Assembly (NCBI RefSeq): GCF_043099285.1
Contig: NZ_CP170723.1
Span: forward strand, 1,922,001-1,986,000
From: Oryzobacter telluris
Lineage (GTDB): Bacteria; Actinomycetota; Actinomycetes; Actinomycetales; Dermatophilaceae
Direction of reading: 5' to 3'
DNA: 64,000 bases
Made by a program: the position numbers and the translations under genes. Numbering within the stretch: the stretch's first letter is position 1; each line of letters starts with the position of its first letter. Shown piece after piece: positions 1 through 7,859 of the stretch. Under the pieces are notes generated by a model that had not been told where the DNA came from, did not search any database, and worked only from the letters and a program-made list of their open reading frames with translations.

Positions 1-149
1 GGACCTCCTCGTGGGGTCCGGCTTCCGGGTCCGGACCACGGGTGTGATGCACCGCCGGCCAGGTCGTGGCCGATGTTGGGGTGTGCTCCGGAAGGTAGTG
101 CATCGCCGCGCCGCCCCCTCGGCGGCGCACCGTGCGCACGGTGCGCGGC

Positions 150-1568
150 ATGATGACCGCCATGAGCCCCAGCCCCGCCGTGGTGGCGGCGTCGCTCGCC
201 GACGCGACGCCCGACGTCTTCTGGACCGACCGGCCGCAGCTGCGCCCCGACCCCCGCCCCGCCCTCACCGGCAGCGGGCACCGGGCCGACCTCGTCGTCG
301 TCGGCGGCGGCTTCACGGGGCTGTGGGCCGCCGTGCAGGCCAAGGAGGACGACCCCTCCCGCGACGTCGTCCTCCTCGAGCGGGGGCGGCTGGGCATCGC
401 CGCCTCGGGCCGCAACGGCGGGTTCGTCGCACCGTCCCTGACGCACGGGCTGGCCCAGGGGCTCGCCTGCTGGCCCGGCGAGGTCCCGACGCTCGAGCGG
501 CTCGGGGCCGAGAACTTCGCCGGGCTGGCCGAGAGCCTGGTGCACCACGGCATCGACGCCGACTTCCACGTCCCGGGTGAGCTCACCCTCGCCCTCACCG
601 AGCACCAGGTGCCGACCGTTCGTGAGTCCTACGAGCTGCACCGGGCGCACGGCGTCGACGTCAGCCTGCTCACCGCGGCCGAGGCGCGGGCGCGGGTCGA
701 CTCGCCGCGGTACCTGTCGGGGCTGTTCGACCCCGAGGTCGGTCTCGTCGACCCGGCCCGGCTGGTCTGGGGGTTGGCTGCCGCGGCGGAGCGGTTGGGG
801 GTGCGCGTGCACGAGGACACGTCCGTCACCGCCTTCGACCGCGAGGACGGTGCGGTGATGGTGCGCACCGAGTGGGGGAGCGTACGGGCCGACCGCGTGG
901 TGCTCGGCACCGGAGCGTTCCGCGGCCTGCTCAAGCGGCTGGCCCTGTGGACCCTGCCGGTCTACGACCACGTCCTGATGTCGGAGCCGCTGTCGACCGA
1001 GCAGCTGGGGCGGATCGGGTGGGAGGGCCGCGAGGGCCTCGCCGACGCCGGCAACCAGTTCCACTACTACCGGCGCACCCTCGACGACCGCGTGCTCTTC
1101 GGCGGCTACGACGCGAACTACCACTTCCCGGGACGCATCGACCCGCGGCTCGAGCAGTCGTCGTCGCACGACCTGCTCGCGCGCCACTTCCTCGAGATCT
1201 TCCCCCAGCTCGAGGGGGTGCGGTTCACCCACCGGTGGGCGGGCGTCATCGACACCACCTCGCGGTTCACGCCCGTGTTCGGGTCGGCGCTGGGTGGCCG
1301 GCTGGCCTACGCGGTGGGGTACACCGGGCTGGGCGTCGCGTCGACGCGCTTCGGTGCGCGGGTGGCGCTGGACCTCGTCGACGGCCGCGACACCGAGGTC
1401 ACCCGCCTCGGGATGGTGCGGCGCAAGCCGGTGCCGTTCCCGCCGGAGCCGATCCGCTGGGCGGCGGTGCGCGCCACCCGGGCGAGCCTGGCCGCCGAGG
1501 ACCGCACCGGGAGGCGCAACCTCTGGCTGCGCGGCCTCGACGCCGCCGGCATCGGCTTCGACAGCTGA
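150..1568 (+). CDS. FAD-dependent oxidoreductase of the glycine/D-amino acid oxidase (DAO) family
   Basis: A Rossmann dinucleotide-binding motif (VVVGGGFTGLWAA) lies about 45 residues from the start and is followed by an acidic strand end (LLERG) and the SGRNGG signature of DAO-fold amine oxidoreductases. The C-terminal part has the FTPVFG and GYTGLGVASTRFGA motifs of the closing FAD-contact region. At about 472 residues it has the usual family length. The enzyme should oxidise a secondary or primary amine with FAD; the substrate cannot be told (gamma-glutamylputrescine oxidase-like and sarcosine oxidase-like enzymes look similar). No good Shine-Dalgarno decides between ATG 150, 153 and 162 or GTG 132; I took the first ATG. 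It stands alone, with decayed genes downstream and no gene assigned in bases 1-149. Confidence 0.85.
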   Translation: MMTAMSPSPAVVAASLADATPDVFWTDRPQLRPDPRPALTGSGHRADLVVVGGGFTGLWAAVQAKEDDPSRDVVLLERGRLGIAASGRNGGFVAPSLTHGLAQGLACWPGEVPTLERLGAENFAGLAESLVHHGIDADFHVPGELTLALTEHQVPTVRESYELHRAHGVDVSLLTAAEARARVDSPRYLSGLFDPEVGLVDPARLVWGLAAAAERLGVRVHEDTSVTAFDREDGAVMVRTEWGSVRADRVVLGTGAFRGLLKRLALWTLPVYDHVLMSEPLSTEQLGRIGWEGREGLADAGNQFHYYRRTLDDRVLFGGYDANYHFPGRIDPRLEQSSSHDLLARHFLEIFPQLEGVRFTHRWAGVIDTTSRFTPVFGSALGGRLAYAVGYTGLGVASTRFGARVALDLVDGRDTEVTRLGMVRRKPVPFPPEPIRWAAVRATRASLAAEDRTGRRNLWLRGLDAAGIGFDS

Positions 1569-1570
1569 CC

Positions 1571-2008
1571 TCAGGCGTCGACGCTCTCGCCGAAGCGCTC
1601 GCGGCGGCCCTCTCCGGAGCGGGCGAGCCACTGGCGCCAGCCGTCGACGTCGCGGTGCTGCACGAGGAAGTACCAGGCGTACCGGGTCTCGTCGGGCCAG
1701 CGCCGCCACCGCATGCCGGGCTGGCTCGTGAGGTAGCCCAGGTTGCGGAACGCACGGTCCCGGACGGGTGGAGGTAGCGGGCCCGAGTGCTGGTGCCGAA
1801 CGGCAGGCCGCTGCGGGCCAGCCGGCGGTGCACCTCCACCTCGTCCCCGCGGATGAACAGGCGCGGGTCGGGGACGCCCACGGCGTCGAGGGCGGCGGCC
1901 CAGAACAGCGCGCCGTTGAGCAGGTTGGCCACGCGCGGGACCACGTCGCCGGGGGCGTTCACCGGCGCCCTCGCCGACCGCGAGGCCGTCTTCCCCCACC
2001 TCACGGGC
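1571..2008 (-). pseudogene. Remnant of a family 2 glycosyltransferase (GlfT1-like C-terminal part), frameshifted and 5'-truncated
   Basis: On the minus strand one frame, from about 2004 to 1765, reads a typical GT2 C-terminal segment (NLLNGALFWAAALDAVG, then RGDEVEVHRRLARSGLPFGT and RYLHP). The sequence then continues in another frame from about 1760 to 1571 with the family's tail (FRNLGYLTSQPG, YAWYFLVQHRD) and a proper stop. From memory, related actinobacterial rhamnosyl/galactofuranosyltransferases carry roughly 25 more residues between the LHP and RNxGYL segments, so a small deletion plus frameshift is inferred. The whole nucleotide-sugar-binding N-terminal half is missing. It meets another relic head to head near 2010. 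The GlfT1-like assignment is by motif memory; the GT2 identity is firmer. Confidence 0.65.
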
Positions 2009-2018
2009 CGGAGGGGGG

Positions 2019-2252
2019 AGCGACCGCGACCTGCTCGCCACGTCCCTCGCCGAGGTCGCGACCCGGCCCGACGTCTGTGCCGCGCTGGGCCGCCTCCACG
2101 TGTCCTTCGTCCTCGTCGGCCCCTCGACGTTCTGGTCGGGCGACCCGCGTCGCTCGCGCTACGCGGGGCTGGCGGTGGCCGGCCGCCCGGGGTTCACCGA
2201 GGTGGCCCGTGCCGGTACCGCGTCCCTCTGGCGCGTGACGGCCTGCGGCTGA
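2019..2252 (+). pseudogene. 3' fragment of a DUF6541-like multi-pass membrane protein gene
   Basis: Frame 2019-2252 reads about 77 residues ending LWRVTACG and stop, with internal SFVLVGPSTFWSGD and RYAGLAVAGRPGFTEVA. This looks like the soluble C-terminus of actinobacterial DUF6541 proteins, large membrane proteins commonly encoded near cell-surface glycan glycosyltransferases. There is no start codon context and no membrane segment, so only the 3' end survives. The fragment abuts a truncated glycosyltransferase on the opposite strand, which fits one deletion that removed the middle of a glycan locus. The family assignment is from memory of the C-terminal pattern. Confidence 0.45.
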
Positions 2253-2264
2253 GGGCGGGCAGCG

Positions 2265-2846
2265 TCATCCCGCGATGGCGTGCACCGACCACCCGGCGCC
2301 AAGCCGCCAGCCCAGCAGCGGCGAGCCGGCCCAGGCCGTGGCGAGCCAGAGGTGGGTGAGGCCGTCGTGCTCGACCTCCGGGTCCGGGGCACCGGGCACG
2401 CCGACCGGCCGGGCCAGCGCGCGGTAGAGGGGGTCCGGGAGGCCGCCGTCGCCGAGACCGACGAAGAGGTGACGCTCGTCGGCCGCTGCGACCGCGGCGA
2501 CCTTGACGGCGCGACGGGCGACGTGGGGCACGAGGAGGAGCGCCGTCACGGCCTCGGCCAGGCCTGCTGGCACCTCGCCGTCGATGGTCAACTCGGGGCG
2601 CTGTCCTCGCCCGCGCGCCCTCGGCCCGAGCAGTGAGCTGCGGTGCCGCACACCGGGGCCGGTGTGGGTCGTCACCTCGACGGCCGCCCGTCGACCGCGG
2701 GGGAGCAGGAGGTCGAGGTCGTAGGCGCCTTGGAGCCGCCCCACGTCGTGGGCGCGCACGACCCCTCCGGTGACGTGCTCGAGCGCCACGGCGGCGTAGG
2801 CCTCGTCGTCGCTGAGGCCATCGAGGCGCTTCGGGTCCGAACCCAC
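2265..2846 (-). CDS. Conserved hypothetical protein, possible PD-(D/E)XK-like fold
   Basis: A 193-residue soluble protein with no signal peptide or membrane segment. The segment YDLDLLLPRGRRAAVEVTTH has an acidic residue in one strand and an E-V-T in the next, which resembles the D...ExT/K core of PD-(D/E)XK nuclease-like domains seen in many uncharacterised actinobacterial proteins. The expected lysine is replaced by T, so catalysis cannot be asserted. The C-terminus is Trp-rich (THLWLATAWAG, GWRLGAGWSVHAI). It is convergent with the DUF6541-like relic, with a 12-bp gap. No function is assigned. Confidence 0.6.
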   Translation of the reverse strand: MGSDPKRLDGLSDDEAYAAVALEHVTGGVVRAHDVGRLQGAYDLDLLLPRGRRAAVEVTTHTGPGVRHRSSLLGPRARGRGQRPELTIDGEVPAGLAEAVTALLLVPHVARRAVKVAAVAAADERHLFVGLGDGGLPDPLYRALARPVGVPGAPDPEVEHDGLTHLWLATAWAGSPLLGWRLGAGWSVHAIAG

Positions 2847-2911
2847 CCGAGCAGGCTAGGCGGTGGCCCCGACGTCGCTCGCCGGATGGCCCACAGTGAC
2901 CATGGACCCTC

Positions 2912-4396
2912 GTGCCGACCCCTCGCCATAATCGCCGAGTGGACCCCGTCCGCCCTCCGACCGGGCCGGGGGAGGACGACGACGACACCGGCTCGTCCTT
3001 CGCCTGGCTGGTCGTGGGCGTGGCGATGACCCTCTTCGCCCCCATCGTCCTCAGCCTCTGGGCGTACCGCCGGTTCGAGCTCGACCTCCCCGAGTGGGCG
3101 GGCTTCTTCGTTCTCCTGGCCGCGTTCGCGGTCTGTTCCGCAGCGCTCTCCGCGCTGCTCCGCTTGGCGGGGCTGGTCCGTCGTCTGGTCCGCCGAGGAG
3201 GTCGACGACCCAGCGGTGAGGACGGTGGGGACGGGTGGTCGCAGGCCGACGCCCCGGGACCCGCGGGCATCGCCCAGGTGACTCAGGTGCGCAGGCGTCC
3301 GCTGGACCCGGCCGTCGTCGACGTGGCCCTCGTCATCCCGGCCGGATCGTCCGGCGTCGTCCTGCGCCGCTTCACCTGCACTGCGGACGTGCTGGTCGAG
3401 CAGGCGCCCACGCTCTTCCAGCTCGGGTCGTGCACCGGTGTGGACCCGTCCGCACCGGGCCGAATGCCCGACCTGCTGTACGACACCGAGGAAGAAGCTC
3501 GTGAGGCCGCCTCACGCGGACCGTCGCCCGCGGACCCCGACGAGTGGGTCGAGGCGCCCGGGTTCCAGGCCTGGGTCCAGGACCCCGAGTTCATCCTCGA
3601 CGAGATGGCGCCCGCGGAGCGCCGGGTCCCCGCCCTGGGCAAGGTCGTCGTCGGGCTCGTCGCCGTCACGACCGGGGCTGCCGCGGCCGTGGTCGTGATG
3701 CTGGTGCTGGACGCGGTCGGGCTCGGCGAGGAGGGCGACCTCTTCGTCGAGGCGATCGCGATCACCTCGATCATCGCTGCCGTCCCCGTCGCGGGCCGGG
3801 CCGCCGAGGTGATCAGCCGCCGTCACCTGCGCACCGCGCTCGCGAGAAGGCCCCGCTCCGGTGCGGGCGCGCCGGGGCAGGAGGACGGGCTGGGACCAGA
3901 CCCGACCCTCGAGCCCGCCGTGGACACCGACGGGCCGGCCAGCGCGCCCGACGACCTCGTCATCCGTCCCGTGTCGCGCCTGTGGTTCTGCGGTGGCCTC
4001 CTCACCGGCGCGGTCGGCGCCGTGGTGGGGACCGAGCTCCTCGGGGCGGAGGCGCGTCCCTTCGGGTACCCCGTCGCCGTCGTGCTCGGTGTCCTCGGGG
4101 TCCTCTGCCTGCGCCTGGGCCTGACAGCCGGCCGTGACGGTGTCCGGGTCGGGACGTACTTCGGGAGCACCACGGTGCGCTGGGCGCACCTCGCTGCGGT
4201 CGACTTCGAGAAGGTGCCCACGGAGGTGGAGATCTGGCCGAACCACTGGCTCGTCCTCGTGACCCGCCGCGGGCGGCGCGTGAAGGTGGAGGGGGTCACC
4301 GGCACGGTGGATCGCGGAGGGCGGCTCGACGTCCTGCGCGGCACCTTGCTCGCCATGCGCAACCGATACCTCGCGGAGGACCGCGCTGACCGATGA
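2912..4396 (+). CDS. Multi-pass membrane protein with a C-terminal PH-like domain
   Basis: A 494-residue protein with about six predicted membrane segments in pairs: about residues 30-75 (AWLVVGVAMTLFAPIVLSLW and WAGFFVLLAAFAVCSAALSA), about 245-295, and about 355-405 (LWFCGGLLTGAVGAVVGTEL and YPVAVVLGVLGVLCLRLGL). A charged linker of roughly 150 residues separates the first and second pairs. The final ~85 residues (RVGTYFGSTTVRWAHLAAVD, then VEIWPNHWLVLVTRRGRRV) have the strand pattern of bacterial PH domains that check how a residue is exposed at the membrane. GTG 2912 and GTG 2939 are both possible starts, and the second gives a shorter acidic N-terminus. Function unknown. Confidence 0.6.
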   Translation: MPTPRHNRRVDPVRPPTGPGEDDDDTGSSFAWLVVGVAMTLFAPIVLSLWAYRRFELDLPEWAGFFVLLAAFAVCSAALSALLRLAGLVRRLVRRGGRRPSGEDGGDGWSQADAPGPAGIAQVTQVRRRPLDPAVVDVALVIPAGSSGVVLRRFTCTADVLVEQAPTLFQLGSCTGVDPSAPGRMPDLLYDTEEEAREAASRGPSPADPDEWVEAPGFQAWVQDPEFILDEMAPAERRVPALGKVVVGLVAVTTGAAAAVVVMLVLDAVGLGEEGDLFVEAIAITSIIAAVPVAGRAAEVISRRHLRTALARRPRSGAGAPGQEDGLGPDPTLEPAVDTDGPASAPDDLVIRPVSRLWFCGGLLTGAVGAVVGTELLGAEARPFGYPVAVVLGVLGVLCLRLGLTAGRDGVRVGTYFGSTTVRWAHLAAVDFEKVPTEVEIWPNHWLVLVTRRGRRVKVEGVTGTVDRGGRLDVLRGTLLAMRNRYLAEDRADR

Positions 4397-4509
4397 GTGC
4401 CAGTCCCGTCCGGTGCGTCGCGCCCCGAGGACCGCGACCGGCCGGCCATCACGGGTAGCAGCCGGAAGCGCCGGTACCGCTGCTCCGTCGGGCGAAGCCC
4501 TGCGACAGG

Positions 4510-4583
4510 TGGGGCGTGTCGGGCTTGAACCGACGACCGACGGATTATGAGTCCGCTGCTCTGACCGACTGAGCTAACGCCCC
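4510..4583 (-). tRNA. tRNA with CAU anticodon (probably tRNA-Ile2 with lysidine, or elongator tRNA-Met)
   Basis: The 74-nt minus-strand cloverleaf has a 7-bp acceptor stem (GGGGCGT/ACGCCCC), a D-stem GCTC/GAGC, anticodon loop CTCATAA on stem GCGGA/TCCGT, and a T-arm GTCGG-TTCAAGC-CCGAC. The discriminator is A and the downstream bases are CCT, so CCA is not fully encoded. The acceptor pairs normally at 1-72 and the anticodon stem lacks the three G-C pairs of an initiator, so it is not fMet. The overall pattern resembles actinobacterial Ile2 (CAU) more than elongator Met. This is a judgement from memory; a tRNA identity model would settle it. Confidence 0.93.
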
Positions 4584-4654
4584 TGGAAGCAGCGCCGATT
4601 CTGTCACGGTGTTCCCGGACCTCCGCGCGACGCCCGCACGCGTCGACTACCGTC

Positions 4655-5743
4655 GTGGACGTGCTCGACCCGAACCCGTCGTCCCGCACGACGCCCTCCG
4701 ACGGCTCGGGCCCCGCACCGGGGGGTCTCCTCCCTCCGGGGGTCGACCGCGCCGCGACGCCACCCCAGCGCGTGGCGGTCCTGTGGTGCCGCCGGTCCGC
4801 GGACGCCGCCACCGAGGCGCTGGCGGCGCTCGGCCTCATCCCGCTGCTCCTCGACCCCACCGAGACGACCCAGTTCCTCGACGCGATGGGGGAGCCATCG
4901 GTCCTCGTCGTCGACTGCGACGCGCTCGACGACGCCGCGATGGAGGTCCTCGCGCAGACCCGCTCGGCCCATCCGCGGCTCAGCGTCTGCGCGCTGGCCG
5001 GTGCGGAGGCGTCACGCGACGGGCTGCTGCGGGCCCTGCGGCTGGGCGTGTCCGAGGTCGTCGACCCCGATGACGCCGAGCAGCTGCTCGCCACCCTCAC
5101 CAAGGTCGTCCAGGCGCCTCCGGCAGTGCGGGTCCTCGCCGTCGGGGCGCACCCGGACGACGTGGAGATCGGCTGCGGCGGAACCCTGCTGCGGCATCGC
5201 GACGCCGGGCACGCCGTCACCGTCCTCACCCTGACGCTCGGGGCGCAGGGCGGGCCGGCCGTCGACCGGCGCCGCGAGGCCGTCGGCGCCGCGACCCGGA
5301 TGGGGGCCGAGCTGCTCCTCGCCGACCTCACCGACACCCGCCTCGACGAGGAGGTGGGACTGACCAGGCTCGTCGAGGACGTCGTGGCGACCGTGCGCCC
5401 GAGCGTCGTGTACGTGCACAGCACCGCCGACCAGCACCAGGACCACCGGGCCGTCCACGACGCCGTGGTCGTCGCGACCCGGCGCGTCCCCGAGGTGTAC
5501 TGCTACCAGTCGCCGTCCTCGCGGGTCGGGTTCTCGCCCACCCGGTTCGTGCGGGTCGACGACACCCTCGACGAGAAGGTCGACCTGCTCGGCGTCTACC
5601 GCAGCCAGTCGGCACGCCACTACCTCGAGCCCGACCTCGTCACCGCCACGGCCCGGTACTGGGCGCGCCAGCTGCCGCACATCCGGCACGCCGAGCCGTT
5701 CGAGGTCCACCGCGCGAGCGGCGACGGCCCCGACCTCCTCTGA
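4655..5743 (+). CDS. PIG-L (LmbE-type) deacetylase fused to a degenerate receiver-like domain
   Basis: Residues about 40-155 form a receiver-like alpha/beta domain (VLVVDCDAL at the phospho-Asp strand). The conserved Thr/Ser and Lys positions of a true receiver appear to be lost (VCALAGAEA; GVSEVVDPDD), so phosphotransfer is doubtful. Residues about 158-350 are a PIG-L domain with the zinc motif AHPDD and a later HxxH-type ligand region (HSTADQHQDHRAVHDA). PIG-L enzymes hydrolyse N-acetyl groups from sugars such as GlcNAc-inositol or bacillithiol and mycothiol precursors. GTG 4655 follows closely after the divergent tRNA. The gene stands alone, followed by a 434-bp gap with two palindromes. 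The deacetylase call is firm; substrate and the role of the fused domain are unknown. Confidence 0.8.
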   Translation: MDVLDPNPSSRTTPSDGSGPAPGGLLPPGVDRAATPPQRVAVLWCRRSADAATEALAALGLIPLLLDPTETTQFLDAMGEPSVLVVDCDALDDAAMEVLAQTRSAHPRLSVCALAGAEASRDGLLRALRLGVSEVVDPDDAEQLLATLTKVVQAPPAVRVLAVGAHPDDVEIGCGGTLLRHRDAGHAVTVLTLTLGAQGGPAVDRRREAVGAATRMGAELLLADLTDTRLDEEVGLTRLVEDVVATVRPSVVYVHSTADQHQDHRAVHDAVVVATRRVPEVYCYQSPSSRVGFSPTRFVRVDDTLDEKVDLLGVYRSQSARHYLEPDLVTATARYWARQLPHIRHAEPFEVHRASGDGPDLL

Positions 5744-5779
5744 CGCCCCACCACCCGACCCCGACACCCCCTCATCCCG

Positions 5780-5829
5780 CGCTACGGGGCAGTAAGCGTC
5801 GTGATCACGACACCTCCTGCCCCGTAGCG
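5780..5829. repeat. Long interrupted palindrome A, centred on GTGATCAC
   Basis: Arms of 13 bases (CGCTACGGGGCAG at 5780-5792 and its exact complement at 5817-5829) flank an inner perfect 12-base palindrome TCGTGATCACGA (5799-5810). Six non-pairing bases lie on each side, so the whole element is centred exactly at 5804.5. It is in the 434-bp gap between the PIG-L fusion gene and the DUF3145 gene. It shares its core and outer CTAC/GTAG spacing with palindrome B, 100 bp downstream. No T-run follows, so it does not look like a normal intrinsic terminator. Confidence 0.85.
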
Positions 5830-5880
5830 AGCACAGGAGGGAGCCCACCCTCGCCCGCTCCACCGTCCCCTCAACCGCGT

Positions 5881-5928
5881 CCTACCGCCTGGTACATGGG
5901 GTGATCACCCCACGTACCAGGCGGTAGG
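5881..5928. repeat. Long palindrome B, centred on GTGATCAC
   Basis: A 48-base near-perfect palindrome. Arms CCTACCGCCTGGTAC (5881-5895) and its exact complement (5914-5928) flank the 14-base palindrome GGGGTGATCACCCC (5898-5911), with one mismatched pair (A5896/C5913). It is centred at 5904.5, exactly 100 bp from the centre of palindrome A. The arms differ in sequence from A but the CTAC, GTGATCAC and GTAG blocks sit at identical distances. The rest of the gap (5929-6177) holds two TGGTGCAC direct repeats (6000-6007, 6018-6025) and the DUF3145 ribosome-binding site; nothing else is evident. Confidence 0.88.
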
Positions 5929-6177
5929 CGGCGCCACAGGGGCGAGCGAGGGGTGGGGCGGGTGGGGGAGGTGGGGCCGCAGGAGATGTGCGGTTCTGGT
6001 GGTGCACCCGTGGCCGATGGTGCACAATGACGAGCACAACGGCACCTGCGAGTGCCCCCACAGCGAAGCCGCACGGCATCCGGACCGCGGGACCTCCCGC
6101 TTCACCGGCAGACCGAACGGCCACATCGTGTGCACCGGCGTTGGGGAAGACGTCCCTCGCACGCGAAGGAGGCCAGG

Positions 6178-6693
6178 ATGTCTGTCGCGATGCCGCGCAC
6201 CGTCACGCGGGGAGTGGTCTATGTCCACTCCACCCCGAAAGCGCTGTGCCCGCACGTGGTCTGGGCGGTCGAGAACGTCCTCGGCACCCGGGTCACGGTC
6301 GAGTGGACCCCTCAGCCCGCCGCCCCGGCGTTCGTGCGCACCGAGCTGAGCTGGTCCGGCGAGCCCGGCACCGGCGCCCGGATCGCCTCGTCGCTGCGCG
6401 GGTGGGAGAACCTGCGCTACGAGGTGACCGAGGAGCCGAGCCCCGGCACCGACGGCTCGCGCTGGTCGCACACGCCGCGCCTGGGCATCCACCACACGTG
6501 GACCTCCGCGAGCGGTGACGCCGTCATCAACGAGGACCGCCTGCGCGAGGTCGTCGTCCTGGCCCAGGGCAGCCCCGACGCCATGCAGGAGATGATCGAG
6601 GAGCTGCTCGGCACCGAGTGGGACAGCGAGCTCGAGCCGTTCCGCTACGCCGGCGAGGGCGCCTCGGTGCGCTGGTTGCACAAGGTCGGCTGA
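6178..6693 (+). CDS. DUF3145 family protein
   Basis: The 171-residue product has the actinobacterial DUF3145 pattern: RGVVYVHSTPKALCPHVVWA near the start, then WENLRYEVTEEPSPGTDGSR and LGIHHTWTSASGDAVINED. The family is widespread in Actinobacteria and of unknown function. ATG 6178 was chosen because a strong AAGGAGG (6166-6172) lies five bases upstream; a longer frame from 6052 lacks such a site. Two TGGTGCAC direct repeats with 18-bp period lie about 155-180 bp upstream and could be an operator. The gene is monocistronic, convergent with the three-paralog cluster. Confidence 0.88.
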   Translation: MSVAMPRTVTRGVVYVHSTPKALCPHVVWAVENVLGTRVTVEWTPQPAAPAFVRTELSWSGEPGTGARIASSLRGWENLRYEVTEEPSPGTDGSRWSHTPRLGIHHTWTSASGDAVINEDRLREVVVLAQGSPDAMQEMIEELLGTEWDSELEPFRYAGEGASVRWLHKVG

Positions 6694-6718
6694 CCGGCCC
6701 GACCGAGCCGGACCCCGC

Positions 6719-7285
6719 TCACCACACCTCGCGGTACCGCGCCCCCAGCCCGTCGCGGACCACCTCGAGGCCATGGTCGCCGAGCAGCTCGTCGGGGACC
6801 ATCCACACCCGGCCCTCCGCGCCCTCCTGCTCGAGGACGAGCATCCCCTCCTCGCGCACGGCCCCGACGATGGTCGTGAGGTCGAGGACCAGCGAGTGCG
6901 ACGGCAGGACGAACATCGCGCGCGTCGGCGTGTAGACCGCCTCGACCAGGGTCCCCACCGGCACCCCGGCCAGCGTCACGGCGCGCCAGGCGCGCAGGCT
7001 GCGACGGCGCACCGACCACACGTCGAACGCGCACAGCAGCCCGAAGACGACGAGGAACAGCACCGTCGAGCCGACGACGCGCACCGGGTCCAGCCGGTCC
7101 ACCGTGAGCAGGACGCCGCCGAGCACGACGATCCCGGTCGCAACCCCGACCCGCACGAGCGTGAACCGGCGCCACGCGCGCGGGGCCGACAGCGCCCGTC
7201 GATGGAGGAAGCGCGCCTCGCGCTCGGCGATCTCCGCCGTCGCGACGTAGGACCCCGTGGCCGACAGCGGCTCCTCCACGTTCAC
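6719..7285 (-). CDS. Two-TM protein of YcxB-like architecture, third gene of a paralogous triplet
   Basis: 188 residues. A short N-terminal cytosolic part with the shared motif AEIAEREAR precedes two adjacent membrane helices (VGVATGIVVLGGVLLTV and VGSTVLFLVVFGLLCAF). A C-terminal beta-rich domain follows (VYTPTRAMFVLPSHSLVLDL, then VLEQEGAEGRVWMVPDELLG). The order of two helices then a strand-rich sensor-like domain matches YcxB-like proteins of Gram-positives, whose role is unknown. It is the last of three tandem related genes on the minus strand, with gaps of 10 and 6 bp. Family membership is inferred from architecture. Confidence 0.65.
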   Translation of the reverse strand: MNVEEPLSATGSYVATAEIAEREARFLHRRALSAPRAWRRFTLVRVGVATGIVVLGGVLLTVDRLDPVRVVGSTVLFLVVFGLLCAFDVWSVRRRSLRAWRAVTLAGVPVGTLVEAVYTPTRAMFVLPSHSLVLDLTTIVGAVREEGMLVLEQEGAEGRVWMVPDELLGDHGLEVVRDGLGARYREVW

Positions 7286-7295
7286 GGCCCAGACC

Positions 7296-7853
7296 CTAGA
7301 GGCTCCACCGCGGACCGAGGGCGGCTTCGAGCAGACCGAGCGCCTCGGACGAGACCAGCTCGGACGGCACCGCCCAGTAGGCCCCCGTTCGTTCCCGCTC
7401 GAGGAAGAGCACGCCCTCCTCCTCGTCCCACACGGCGTGCGTCACCTCGTCGAAGCGGATGACGTCGGTGAGGGTCGCGGTGGTGACCTCGGCCCGGTCC
7501 CGGTGCCAGACGGCCTTCACACGGGTGCCGACCGGGCACAGCCGCAGGGCGTGCTCGGTGGCGGCACGGCGCAGCCGGCGGCGGTTGCGCCGCAGGTCGA
7601 GCAGTGCGCCCAGCAGCGCGGCCGGCACGACCACGAGGAGGCACACCCACCAGGCCGGCAGGGAGACGTCGAACGCCCACAGGGTGAGCAGGCCCAGACC
7701 CACCCCGACCGCCGTCGTGGCGAGCTCGACCGCGGCGGCCCGCACGACGTACCGGGGTCGCGTCATCTGCCGCCGGACGATGGCGCGCGCCTCGCGCTCG
7801 GCGATGGCCGGGGTCGACGTGTACCCCGTCCGCACGGCGGGGACCTCGGGCAC
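7296..7853 (-). CDS. Two-TM protein of YcxB-like architecture, second gene of the triplet
   Basis: 185 residues with the same plan as its neighbours: N-terminal PAIAEREARAIVRRQ, two helices (ELATTAVGVGLGLLTLWAFD and AWWVCLLVVVPAALLGALLD), and a C-terminal domain with VKAVWHRDRAEVTTATLTDV and the hydrophobic turn YWAVPSELV. It ends in LGPRWSL. Short intergenic gaps (6 bp upstream, 10 bp downstream) imply one transcript. Similarity among the three is clear in layout and short motifs but low in overall identity, so the duplication is old. Function unknown. Confidence 0.65.
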   Translation of the reverse strand: MPEVPAVRTGYTSTPAIAEREARAIVRRQMTRPRYVVRAAAVELATTAVGVGLGLLTLWAFDVSLPAWWVCLLVVVPAALLGALLDLRRNRRRLRRAATEHALRLCPVGTRVKAVWHRDRAEVTTATLTDVIRFDEVTHAVWDEEEGVLFLERERTGAYWAVPSELVSSEALGLLEAALGPRWSL

Positions 7854-7859
7854 CGGCGG

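Noticed and set aside
1..131. Possible end or start of a gene at the left edge
   Set aside because: A frame ending at base 47 and a GATGCAC/GTGCATC inverted repeat (46-52, 98-104) are visible, but nothing identifies a product or site.
5780..5928. The two palindromes as simple Rho-independent terminators of the PIG-L gene
   Set aside because: No U-tract follows either one, and the shared centre and spacing are not needed for termination.
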